From Martinezella lusitana (GTDB lineage Bacteria; Pseudomonadota; Alphaproteobacteria; Rhizobiales; Rhizobiaceae), in NCBI RefSeq assembly GCF_010668395.1, contig NZ_WUEY01000009.1, positions 165,464 through 229,463 of the forward strand: a DNA stretch of 64,000 nucleotides, written 5' to 3'. The position numbers and the translations under genes were made by a program. Positions 27,402 to 35,485 of the stretch are shown here, in pieces; within the stretch, counting starts at the first letter, position 1; every line of letters begins with the position of its first letter. The notes under the pieces were generated by a model. That model searched no databases, was not told the DNA's origin, and worked only from the letters and a program-made list of their open reading frames with translations.

Positions 27402-28061
27402 TCAAATCTTCAGTGCGCGGTCCCTTGCTCCATTGATGTGGGATACGAGAGCGGCAACGGCCTCATCGGCGGATCGCCGCTGGATGGCCTCCAGCACTTT
27501 CAAATGCTCTTCCATCACGGGCCCGACATGGCCGTTGATGCGAAACCTGTCCTGGCTGATCAGCCGCATCTTGATCGAATTGACCCGGTAGGCATTCGAG
27601 ATGATGGTATTGCCGAGCGCGTCGATGAAGGCATCGTGCATGCCCCAATCCACCGATTGCGCGTGAAGCTCCAGTTCCTGCGAACCGTCGCCGGCGCGGA
27701 TGGCGTCGGCGATATCGCGATGATCTTTCAGAAGTTTGGCAATCGTCTCGTCAGATGCCGAATAGGTAAACAGCGCGACGGCTTCCTTCTCCAGGAAGAG
27801 ACGAAGCTGGAAAGCCTCGCGGATGAGGTCGAGATCGATATGGGCGATCTGCAGTCCACGCTGCGGAACCGTCTTGATCAGCCCTTCGGCTTCCAGGCGC
27901 GGGATCAGTTCCCGGATTGCGCCGAGCGTCAGTCCCGTCAGTTCGACCAGCCGACGTTGCGAGATGAATTGCCCTGGCCGAACGTCGCGCGCCAGCAGAT
28001 GGCGCGTAAAGCTTTCATAGGCCTTTTCTCGCAACGTCGGCTGTTCGCCAAGTCCGTCCAT
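27402..28061 (-). CDS. FCD/GntR-family transcriptional regulator
   Basis: A 219-residue FadR-type regulator. The N-terminal winged helix (SQRRLVELTGLTLGAIREL near residue 35) is followed by an FCD effector domain with metal-ligand positions in a helical bundle (D..R in FQLRLFLE, later H in DWGMHDAF and EEHLKVLEAI). It lies between the DapA-like gene and the binding-protein gene in one operon. It probably responds to the transported compound. A 12-base palindrome at 29006-29017 upstream of the operon is its likely operator. Confidence 0.88.
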   Translation of the reverse strand: MDGLGEQPTLREKAYESFTRHLLARDVRPGQFISQRRLVELTGLTLGAIRELIPRLEAEGLIKTVPQRGLQIAHIDLDLIREAFQLRLFLEKEAVALFTYSASDETIAKLLKDHRDIADAIRAGDGSQELELHAQSVDWGMHDAFIDALGNTIISNAYRVNSIKMRLISQDRFRINGHVGPVMEEHLKVLEAIQRRSADEAVAALVSHINGARDRALKI

Positions 28062-28082
28062 CGGCAGCTCCGCGCTATTCGT

Positions 28083-28967
28083 TCAGGCCGCCTTGGCGCG
28101 GAACGACGCGCTGAAAGCAGCAAAGAGCGTATCAGAATCTTGCCTGTTCATTGGCACGAGAGGCGGGCGCACTGCAAGCCAGCTGTCGTTCTCGGTCAGG
28201 TTGGCGAGCATGGCCTTGATCGAGGGGATGACGGGATAGGTCACCAACTGCTCGACGAAACGCTCGACATCGGCATTGTCGACGCCTTTCTCCGCCATTG
28301 CCTGGACTTCGCGGGGAAGGAGGTTGGCCATGCCGGAGATGGCGCCTTGGCCACCGAGGCGCGCTCCACGCGCCAGATGTCGCTCGTCGCCGATCAGGAT
28401 GATGAGATCGCCATGCGTCTTCAGCAACTCCTCCGTATAAGGCCAGTCGCCTGAGGAATCCTTGACCCCGACGACCACCTCCGGAAACGCCGTGCGCAGG
28501 CGGCCGATCAGGGAGATGCTAAGCGGCACCATGGTGACCGAGGGAATATTGTAGAGGATCACGTCGCGAGCATGCGTGCCCAGCATGGTGAAAACAGCGG
28601 CAAACCATTTGAAGAGCCCATCGTCGCTGACGTTCTTGAAGTAGGACGGCGGAGCAAGAAGGATGTTGCGAGCGCCTTGGGCGAGCGCATGTCCGGCCTG
28701 CGCTGCAGCGTCTTCGGCGGCATCGACGAGCACGCCCATGACGATCTGCGCGGGGGTAATGTCTGCGTTCAACACGGCGGCGAAAACCTGCCGGCGTTCC
28801 TGCATTCCGATCGAGGCGCCTTCGCCCGTTGTGCCGAAGAGTGTGATGCTTTTGCAGCCGCTGGAAAGGCAATGTTTCGCCTGTTCGATCACGCCCGGGA
28901 TCGCAATCTCACCATCGGCATCAAAAGGCGTTGCCAGTGCGGCCGACAGGCCAAAACTCTCTTTCAT
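28083..28967 (-). CDS. DapA-family lyase/dehydratase (class I aldolase fold)
   Basis: A 294-residue TIM-barrel enzyme of the dihydrodipicolinate synthase/N-acetylneuraminate lyase family. The substrate-binding GTTGEG lies near residue 46, the catalytic tyrosine in ILYNIPS near 139, and the Schiff-base lysine in VGVKDSSGD near 168. Its place at the head of a sugar-transport operon points to cleavage of a keto-acid sugar rather than lysine synthesis. GGGAGGATCGC precedes the ATG. The exact substrate is not clear. Confidence 0.87.
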   Translation of the reverse strand: MKESFGLSAALATPFDADGEIAIPGVIEQAKHCLSSGCKSITLFGTTGEGASIGMQERRQVFAAVLNADITPAQIVMGVLVDAAEDAAAQAGHALAQGARNILLAPPSYFKNVSDDGLFKWFAAVFTMLGTHARDVILYNIPSVTMVPLSISLIGRLRTAFPEVVVGVKDSSGDWPYTEELLKTHGDLIILIGDERHLARGARLGGQGAISGMANLLPREVQAMAEKGVDNADVERFVEQLVTYPVIPSIKAMLANLTENDSWLAVRPPLVPMNRQDSDTLFAAFSASFRAKAA

Positions 28968-29005
28968 GCGATCCTCCCGATCTTATGAGATCAGCGTGTA
29001 TCATG

Positions 29006-29017
29006 CTAACATGTTAG
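29006..29017. promoter_or_regulatory. Perfect palindrome CTAACATGTTAG, probable FCD regulator operator
   Basis: This 12-base perfect inverted repeat lies 38 bases upstream of the DapA-like start. FadR-type regulators bind short palindromes of this size. The regulator at 27402 is in the same operon, so autoregulation is likely. Nothing else is seen in the 28968-29223 spacer. Confidence 0.5.
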
Positions 29018-29223
29018 TTGTAAAGTTGAGTTTATTTCACTCGCGTATACGTGATTAACCGACAGGAAAAGGGCGCAACGAGGGAAATGCTTGCTGCGAC
29101 GAACAGCAGATCTGCCTGCTTTCGCACTGAGTTTTACCGAGGACGCATATTTGGCATCTGCGATGCAGCGAGAGCGCGGTTAAGCTACCGGAGAGCGGTT
29201 CCGATTGTCAGGTCGTCGGCGCG

Positions 29224-30516
29224 TCAGCTTTGAATAGGCACGTAGTCGAGCCCGCCGTCGATCTGCGACGGTCTGCCATCCAGGAAGAGTTCCCCGATGC
29301 GTGGCGCGGAGCGGGCGATTACCTTGCCGCGTTTGACGATGGCGAGACGGTTGGGCTTGAGACGAAGCGCCTCCAGCGTGTCGACGGCCTGCAGCACCAC
29401 GAAATCGGCATTGCAGCCTTTCTCCAGGCCATAGCCCTCAAGGCCCAGTGTCCGGGCGGAGTTGATCGTGAGCGCGTCGAAGATCTTTTTCTTGTCTTCG
29501 ACGCCCGCCATCTGCGCGACGTGGATGGCCATGTGGCCGACTTCGAGCATATCACCCGAGCCCATCGAGTACCAGGGATCCATCACGCAATCATGGCCGA
29601 AGGAGACGTTGAGCCCGGCATCCATCAGCTCGCGCACGCGTGTCATGCCGCGCCGCTTGGGATAGGTATCGTGCCGGCCTTGCAGCATGATGTTGATCAG
29701 CGGGTTGGGAATGACGTTGATCCGGGCTTCCGCCATCAGGGGGATGAGCTTGGAAACATAATAGTTGTCCATCGAATGCATGGAGGTCAGGTGCGAGCCG
29801 GCAACGCGACCCTGCAGCCCGAAGCGGATGGTTTCGGCCGCCAGCGTCTCGATATGGCGTGACAGCGGATCGTCGGTCTCGTCGCAATGCATGTCGACGG
29901 GAAGACCGCGATCAGCCGCGATCCTGCAAAGCGCTTCGACCGAAGCTCTGCCTTCATCCATAGTGCGTTCGAAATGCGGGATGCCGCCGACGATGTCGAC
30001 GCCCATGTCGAGGGCGCGTGTAAGGGAAGCGACGCCGTCCCTGGCGCGGTAATAGCCGTCTTGCGGGAAGGCGACGAGTTGCAGGTCGATATAGGGCTTG
30101 ACCCTTTCCTTCACCTCCAGAAGCGCTTCTGCCGTCACCAGCCTGGGGTCGGAGGTGTCGACATGGCTGCGGATGAACAGCAGCCCTTGCGTCACGGCAA
30201 GATCGCAGTAACGCAGCGCGCGCTCGACGAGTTCCTCCTTCGTCACGATCGGGCGCAGCTCTCCCCAAAGCGCGATGCCTTCCAGCAGCGTGCCGGAAAC
30301 ATTCATGCGCGGCAGGCCGAGGGAAAGCGTGGCATCCATATGGAAATGCGGATCGACGAAGGGGGGACTTACCAATCTATTGGTTGCGTCGATCTCTTCC
30401 TTTGTTTCCACTGGGATCGAGGCCTCGATTGCTGCGATCTTGCCATCCTTGACCGCGATATCGATGCCTTTGCGGCCATCGGGCAAATTGGCATTGCGAA
30501 TGATCAGGTCGAACAC
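29224..30516 (-). CDS. Cytosine-deaminase-like amidohydrolase
   Basis: A metal-dependent hydrolase of about 430 residues from the amidohydrolase superfamily. Metal ligands lie in PHFHMDATL near residue 52, HCDETDD near residue 203, and SFGHDCVMDPWY near residue 300. This set matches the CodA cytosine/isoguanine deaminase group. The start is the GTG at 30516 (VFDLIIRN), preceded by GAGGAG; an upstream ATG at 30549 is less likely. It is transcribed toward the sugar operon but separated by about 250 bases. The substrate could be a pyrimidine or another cyclic amidine. Confidence 0.83.
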   Translation of the reverse strand: MFDLIIRNANLPDGRKGIDIAVKDGKIAAIEASIPVETKEEIDATNRLVSPPFVDPHFHMDATLSLGLPRMNVSGTLLEGIALWGELRPIVTKEELVERALRYCDLAVTQGLLFIRSHVDTSDPRLVTAEALLEVKERVKPYIDLQLVAFPQDGYYRARDGVASLTRALDMGVDIVGGIPHFERTMDEGRASVEALCRIAADRGLPVDMHCDETDDPLSRHIETLAAETIRFGLQGRVAGSHLTSMHSMDNYYVSKLIPLMAEARINVIPNPLINIMLQGRHDTYPKRRGMTRVRELMDAGLNVSFGHDCVMDPWYSMGSGDMLEVGHMAIHVAQMAGVEDKKKIFDALTINSARTLGLEGYGLEKGCNADFVVLQAVDTLEALRLKPNRLAIVKRGKVIARSAPRIGELFLDGRPSQIDGGLDYVPIQS

Positions 30517-30705
30517 GGAAGCTCCTCGGGTTATCTCGATGCACGGCATTTAATCTGCAATGCGCTCGATCATATGCGCAATGACAGTTTTATAGCGTGG
30601 TGTATTCTCACCGATATCGATTGCGGGGGCGGCGCTGAACGATCGGTAAGGTATTGAGCAGCTATCGATAAAATCCGACGATACAACTCTACCTTTCTTT
30701 AACTA

Positions 30706-30764
30706 GGTCACTTCACCCATCTTTTGGTTTTCTATGCGAAAAACCGGGTGAAGGTGAGGTGACC
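30706..30764 (+). promoter_or_regulatory. Long hairpin ending at the KTSC start codon
   Basis: Three nested arms pair in order: GGTCAC (30706) with GTGACC (to 30764), TTCACCC (30712) with GGGTGAA (to 30752), and GGTTTT (30726) with AAAACC (to 30745). The likely ribosome site GGTGAG (30753-30758) lies in the bulge between arms. The structure finishes one base before the ATG, so it could control translation. Confidence 0.5.
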
Positions 30765-30765
30765 C

Positions 30766-30972
30766 ATGCAAGAGTTTCAGGTTTCGTCGAAAATCATCAA
30801 ATCCGTCTTCTTTCGTCCGGAGGACGGACAGTTGTATATCCGCTTCCGGAATGGCGAAGAGCGCCAGTTTACCGGCGTTCCACGGAAAGCTGCGCTTGCC
30901 ATGGTGAAGGCCCCTTCGCCCGGCCAACACTATATCGAGCATATCCGTACGCAATTCGAACGGGTCGCCTGA
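30766..30972 (+). CDS. KTSC-domain protein
   Basis: A 68-residue protein that is almost entirely one KTSC domain. It shows the pattern VSSKIIKSVFFRPEDGQLYI, then FRNGEERQFTGVP and the late SPGQHYIEHIRTQF. The domain is usually found alone or fused to nucleic-acid enzymes, and its function is not settled. The ATG sits directly behind a long hairpin that could mask its ribosome site. It is divergent from the amidohydrolase and does not appear to be part of the neighbouring transport genes. Confidence 0.85.
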   Translation: MQEFQVSSKIIKSVFFRPEDGQLYIRFRNGEERQFTGVPRKAALAMVKAPSPGQHYIEHIRTQFERVA

Positions 30973-31134
30973 GGCGTACATCGCCGGGATATCGTTTCGA
31001 TGGTGAGACGGTCGGCGCTTTTGCCTTCACCTGAGAATTCGTTGGCGGCGTCGGGCCTTGTCGACCGGCACATTGATAAACGCTGAGTTGCGCTATCTAT
31101 ATCAATCGACATCATCTTTCTGGGAGGAAGAGAC

Positions 31135-32445
31135 GTGGTTGATGAAAAGCAGCTTATCTCCAAGATTACCTGGCGGCTCATGCCCTTCCTGGGGATCCTT
31201 TATCTCATCGCTTACATCGATCGCCAGAATGTCAGTTTTGCAAAGCTGGAAATGGTCGGCGATCTCGGCATGAGCGAATATGCCTATGGTCTCGGCGCCT
31301 CGCTGTTCTTTGTCGGCTATTTCATCTTCGAAGTGCCGAGCAACCTGCTTCTGGACAGGTTCGGAGCCAGCAAATGGTTCGCCCGTATTCTGATATCATG
31401 GGGCATGGTCACGGTCGCACTGGCCTATACGCAGAATGCGACCATGTTCTATATCCTCCGCTTCCTGCTCGGTGCCTGCGAGGCAGGCTTCTTTCCCGGC
31501 GTGCTCTATCTGCTGACCCTGTGGTATCCGTCCGCCTATCGCGCCACGATGGTCGGCCTCTTCATGATCTTCAGCGCCTTTGCCAACGCGATCGGCGCGC
31601 CCCTCGGCGGCGTGCTGCTGGATCTCAACGGGCTCTATGGTCTTGCCGGCTGGCAATGGGTCTTCCTCGTGACCGGCATCCCGGCCATCATTGCCGGTTT
31701 TATTACGCTGCTTTATCTGCCCGATCTGCCGGCGAAAGCGACGTTCCTCAATGATACGGAGAAGAACTGGCTGAAAGATCGACTTGCGGCGGAAAACTCG
31801 GACATGGAGAAGAATGCCGCCGACGGTTTCAGGGCGCTGATCAATCCGCGCGTCTTGCTGATGGCGCTCTGCTATATCGGCTTTCCGCTGGCCGCTTACG
31901 GGCTCAGCTACTGGCTGCCGACGATCGTGAAGAATTTCGGTGTCAGCAATACGACGAACGGCTTTCTGAACATCATACCGTGGCTACTGGTGGCCATTGC
32001 CCTCTATGCCGTGCCTGCAGCGGCGGACAAGGCAGAGTCCAAGACGCCCTACATCGTTATCCCCGCACTGGTCGGCGCGGTCAGCCTGGTCCTGTCGGCT
32101 GTCATTCCCGATCACACGCTCCAATTTACCTTCCTGTGCATTGCTGCTGCCGGTATCTTTGCGGGTCAGCCGGTGTTCTGGAGCCTGCCTTCGCGCTTTC
32201 TTCAGGGGGCAGGCGCTGCTGCAGGCCTTGCCGCGATCAACTCTGTCGGCAATCTCGGCGGCTTCATTGCCCAGAACGTCGTTCCCTGGATCAAGGACTC
32301 GACCGGAAGCACGATCGCACCGATGTTCTTCCTTGCCGCCTGCCTGCTCGTCGCCGCGCTCCTGGTTCTCGTGATCGGGCGCATGGTGCCCCGCGCGCCG
32401 CAACGGGGCGGTCTGGCGAACGCCGATGCTGCCCATCTGAAATGA
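31135..32445 (+). CDS. MFS anion:cation-type transporter (ACS family)
   Basis: A 436-residue inner-membrane carrier with 12 predicted segments. It opens with KITWRLMPFLGILYLIAYID and the NVSFAKL stretch characteristic of the ACS family, which includes tartrate, hexuronate and phthalate carriers. The start is a GTG with GGGAGGAAG about 6 bases upstream. It precedes two regulators, a DapA-family gene and an altronate dehydratase. Uptake of a hexuronate, aldarate or related acid is therefore plausible. A GC hairpin at 32485-32504 ends the transcript. Confidence 0.9.
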   Translation: MVDEKQLISKITWRLMPFLGILYLIAYIDRQNVSFAKLEMVGDLGMSEYAYGLGASLFFVGYFIFEVPSNLLLDRFGASKWFARILISWGMVTVALAYTQNATMFYILRFLLGACEAGFFPGVLYLLTLWYPSAYRATMVGLFMIFSAFANAIGAPLGGVLLDLNGLYGLAGWQWVFLVTGIPAIIAGFITLLYLPDLPAKATFLNDTEKNWLKDRLAAENSDMEKNAADGFRALINPRVLLMALCYIGFPLAAYGLSYWLPTIVKNFGVSNTTNGFLNIIPWLLVAIALYAVPAAADKAESKTPYIVIPALVGAVSLVLSAVIPDHTLQFTFLCIAAAGIFAGQPVFWSLPSRFLQGAGAAAGLAAINSVGNLGGFIAQNVVPWIKDSTGSTIAPMFFLAACLLVAALLVLVIGRMVPRAPQRGGLANADAAHLK

Positions 32446-32484
32446 TTGCGATTGCCGTCGCAAGATAGCTCATTTGAACGAAAA

Positions 32485-32504
32485 GGGCGGCCAACTCGCC
32501 GCCC
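32485..32504 (+). terminator. Terminator-like hairpin after the MFS gene
   Basis: GGGCGGC pairs with GCCGCCC around a six-base loop, followed by GGCTTT. The T run is short, so the strength is uncertain. The rest of 32505-32620 shows nothing clear. Confidence 0.6.
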
Positions 32505-32630
32505 GGCTTTGAGAGTGACGACCGCAACTGCGATACGGCGACGGCTTGCGATACACGGCGAGTTCGAATTCCTCGCCGCATCGAATGCAGATTAACAGCC
32601 TTCTCTAGTTACTGTTCACATAATAACAGA

Positions 32631-32660
32631 TATTTACAGATATTTACAGATATTTACAGC
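32631..32660 (+). repeat. Three tandem 10-bp repeats (TATTTACAGA)
   Basis: TATTTACAGA occurs three times in a row at 32631, 32641 and 32651; the last copy ends in C. The period is about one helical turn. It lies 61-90 bases upstream of the GntR-like gene and may be a stacked operator. The sequence is unlike the GC-rich surroundings. Confidence 0.7.
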
Positions 32661-32720
32661 CTCTCGAGGCTATGCCATATTGGAAATGAGTTTGCCCGTC
32701 GCCGGTCGACATCCAAAAGG

Positions 32721-33368
32721 ATGATGATGAACCTCCCAGCCACCAACAATTCTGCCGTGGGCACGATACGCCTTGGTGACATCATCTATGAGCGGATCGT
32801 CGCCATGATTGCAGATGGAACGTTTCCGGTGAACGAACGGCTGCCCGCCGACGGCCTGATCGTCTCACGCAAGGGGTCGGGTTCCTATGTCCGGCAAAGG
32901 CCGGATTCCTCGGTCCTGAAGATGGTGCCGGTGGGGTCGCTTGCCGATGTCCAGCGCTTCTTCGAATTTCGCGCCGGGCTTGAGGCCGAAGCCGCGGAGC
33001 TTGCGGCGCGCAACTGGCTGCCGGCCGACAAGGAGCGGATCATGACGGCGCTGCAGAGGATTGAACAATGTCTTCGCGAGGGCCGTCTTGGCGCCGAAGA
33101 GGACCAGGAATTGCACGATGCGATTGCGATCGCCACCGGCAATCAGTTTCATATCACGGCTCGCGAACTATTCCGGCCGCACTTCGCTATCGGTCATTCC
33201 GTGACCCGCAGCCTCAGCCTCAAGCGGACAGCCGAGCAGATTCGCAATGTTCAGGATGAACACGCGATCATCGTGGAGGCGATCTTTGCGCGACGGGAGT
33301 CTGAAGCGCATGACGCCATGAAGCGACACATATTGAATGCACGCGCCCGGATGTTCGAGGGCGTCTAA
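32721..33368 (+). CDS. FCD/GntR regulator lacking its recognition helix
   Basis: A 215-residue FadR-type protein. The first helix is present (IIYERIVAMIADGTFPVNER), but LPAD is joined directly to GLIVSRKGSGSYV, the wing. About 24-28 residues holding the helix-turn-helix are missing without a frameshift. The FCD effector domain looks whole (FEFRAGLEAEAAELAA, then LHDAIAIATGNQF and QDEHAIIVEAI). It therefore probably cannot bind DNA specifically, yet may still bind ligand or dimerise. The start is one of three consecutive ATGs. Confidence 0.75.
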   Translation: MMMNLPATNNSAVGTIRLGDIIYERIVAMIADGTFPVNERLPADGLIVSRKGSGSYVRQRPDSSVLKMVPVGSLADVQRFFEFRAGLEAEAAELAARNWLPADKERIMTALQRIEQCLREGRLGAEEDQELHDAIAIATGNQFHITARELFRPHFAIGHSVTRSLSLKRTAEQIRNVQDEHAIIVEAIFARRESEAHDAMKRHILNARARMFEGV

Positions 33369-33449
33369 GACATTGGATGGGCGGGTGAGGCGATCGGCTT
33401 CCGGAAGCCATCCAGTTCGCATCCCGTAGGAATGATAGGAGTGGAGTTG

Positions 33450-34391
33450 ATGAACATTGAAACCATGCGGCAGGCCCTGACGGGCGTCTCCGGCGTTCCG
33501 GTCACGGCCTATGATGAAAACGGCGAGGTGGAGCCGCGGGTGACCGCTCAGGTCTACCATCGCGTGGCCGCAGCCGGCATTCACAACATCGTTGCGGCGG
33601 GCAACACCGGCGAGTTCTATGCGCTCACGCCCGACGAAATCCGTCGCGTCCATGAAGCTGCGATCATTGGTGTCGATGGTAAAGCGCCGGTGACGGCGGC
33701 AATCGGCCGGTCGTTGCGCGAGGCGATCCGCATGGCGAATGATGCCGCCTCGATCGGCGCCTCTGCGGTCATGTCACATCAGCCGGTGGATCCCTTCGCA
33801 GCACCCGCATCGCAGATCGATTATTTCCGCGATCTGGCCGAGGCCTCGCCCTTGCCGCTTGTTGCCTATGTCCGCGCCGACGGCTTCAGCGTCGATGACA
33901 TGGTTCGCCTGGCCGGCCATGGCAATATCGCGGGTATCAAGTTTGCCACAACGGATCTCATGCTGCTTTCGCGAGCGATCGCGGCGTCCGATCCGCATGG
34001 TGCATTGTTCGTCTGTGGCCTTGCGGAAAGCTGGGCTCCGACGTTTACGGCGGCCGGTGCGCGGGGCTTCACCTCCGGTCTTGTCAACGTGGCGCCAAGG
34101 CTGTCGCTTGCCGTTCACGCGGCTCTGGCAAAGGGAGACTTTGCCTCTGCCCGCGCCATCGTCAACAAGCTCGAACCGTTCGAGCGCATGCGCACCAAGT
34201 TCCGCAATGGCGCAAACGTCACCGTGGTCAAGGAGGCGGTTACCTATTCCGGTCTGAATGTGGGGCCTGTTCGTGTTCCGGGGCTGCCGCGCCTTGATGA
34301 AAACGACCGCGATGAGCTGTTCGCATTGCTGCGGAAGTGGCAGGAGACGGGGGAGGCTTTCACGGATTGCACCGTTGGGATTGCCGTCTGA
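33450..34391 (+). CDS. DapA-family dehydratase (deoxyglucarate dehydratase-like)
   Basis: About 313 residues of the class I aldolase TIM-barrel family. It shows GNTGEFYALT near residue 50 (the GTTGE region), PLVAYVRADG near residue 138 where the catalytic tyrosine lies, and the Schiff-base lysine in IAGIKFATTD. The sequence is closer in style to 5-dehydro-4-deoxyglucarate dehydratases than to DapA. The start at 33450 follows AGGAGTGGAG; an ATG at 33432 is less likely. Its neighbours (altronate dehydratase, MFS carrier) support a sugar-acid pathway. Confidence 0.8.
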   Translation: MNIETMRQALTGVSGVPVTAYDENGEVEPRVTAQVYHRVAAAGIHNIVAAGNTGEFYALTPDEIRRVHEAAIIGVDGKAPVTAAIGRSLREAIRMANDAASIGASAVMSHQPVDPFAAPASQIDYFRDLAEASPLPLVAYVRADGFSVDDMVRLAGHGNIAGIKFATTDLMLLSRAIAASDPHGALFVCGLAESWAPTFTAAGARGFTSGLVNVAPRLSLAVHAALAKGDFASARAIVNKLEPFERMRTKFRNGANVTVVKEAVTYSGLNVGPVRVPGLPRLDENDRDELFALLRKWQETGEAFTDCTVGIAV

Positions 34392-34477
34392 CCTTCGTAC
34401 GCCTCTTGTTGTCCTGACCACAGCCATGCGATGCTATCGGCGAAGACATTCGTCTCCGCGGCAAAATACGGGATGAC

Positions 34478-35473
34478 ATGAGCGTATCACGATTGGAGAG
34501 CAATGGTCCGCGCAAGACCAGCCTCTATGAAGAGCTTTATGATCGGCTGCAGGCTGAAATCCGCGGGCGAGCCTTGCCGGAAGGGCTTGTGCTGACCGAG
34601 GCCGCTCTTGCTGATCTGGTCGGCTGCAGCCGGGCACCCGTGCGCCAGGCGTTGCAATTGCTCCTTGAGGACGGGCTGATTGCCCGGTTCGACGGTCGCG
34701 GTTTTGTTGTCGGCGCAACGGGAACACCGCCGAAAAGAGCCAAGCTCGGCGATTACCTTGAAAAGCGACTGGGTGAAGAGGGCAGCAGGCCGATGTTCGC
34801 CTGGCAGGCGCTCTACGAAGATGTCGAGCGCATTGTCGTTCATCGCTCCTTCTTCGGCCGCTATCGCATCAATGAAAACGAGCTGGCACGCCATTTCGGT
34901 GTCGGGCGAGGAGTGGCGCGCGACGTGCTTCTGCGGCTTGAGACGCTCGGCATTGCGGAAAAGGATGACAATTTCCGCTGGTCGATCGTGCCGCTCGACA
35001 GCCAGCGCATCCGTGACCTCTACGAGGTGCGCGAGCAGATCGAACCTGTAGCGCTTTCAAGCGCCCTGGGTGGCCTGTCGGAGGAGCACCTCGGCGCAAT
35101 GCTCGCGCGCTTGTCGCAGGCGGCCGCGGATTATCCCGATGTCTCGGCCTCGACCATGTACGAGCTGGAACTCGACCTGCATCTGCGCAGTCTCCAGGCC
35201 TGCCCGAACAAGGAATTCCTGAGCATTCTCAAGCGAACGCAGTGCATTCTGACACTCAGCAAGCACGTTGTCGGCAGTCGTATCAAGATGCCGGAATACG
35301 AGCCGTTTCTCGCCGAGCATATTGCCGTATTCAAGATGGTGCAGAAGCGCGACGAGGAAGGATTGCGCAAAGCCATGCGTGATCACATCCGCAATTCGCA
35401 GCCCAATGTTCAGGCGCGTGCGTCTTACATCCGCGAACGCTATCAGCCGGACGAATACAGCTTCATCGTCTGA
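34478..35473 (+). CDS. GntR-family regulator with two winged helices and an FCD-like domain
   Basis: A 331-residue regulator. The first winged helix is at about residues 10-70 (LTEAALADLVGCSRAPVRQA). A second, similar fold is at about residues 105-165 (INENELARHFGVGRGVARDV). The C-terminal helical domain resembles FCD (REQIEPVALSSAL, LDLHLRSLQACPN, AEHIAVFKMV). Two DNA-binding domains in one chain would suit a long or double operator such as the 42-bp palindrome at 37031-37072. It converges with the altronate dehydratase gene. The family is confident; the target is inference. Confidence 0.8.
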   Translation: MSVSRLESNGPRKTSLYEELYDRLQAEIRGRALPEGLVLTEAALADLVGCSRAPVRQALQLLLEDGLIARFDGRGFVVGATGTPPKRAKLGDYLEKRLGEEGSRPMFAWQALYEDVERIVVHRSFFGRYRINENELARHFGVGRGVARDVLLRLETLGIAEKDDNFRWSIVPLDSQRIRDLYEVREQIEPVALSSALGGLSEEHLGAMLARLSQAAADYPDVSASTMYELELDLHLRSLQACPNKEFLSILKRTQCILTLSKHVVGSRIKMPEYEPFLAEHIAVFKMVQKRDEEGLRKAMRDHIRNSQPNVQARASYIRERYQPDEYSFIV

Positions 35474-35485
35474 CGAAAGAAGAGG

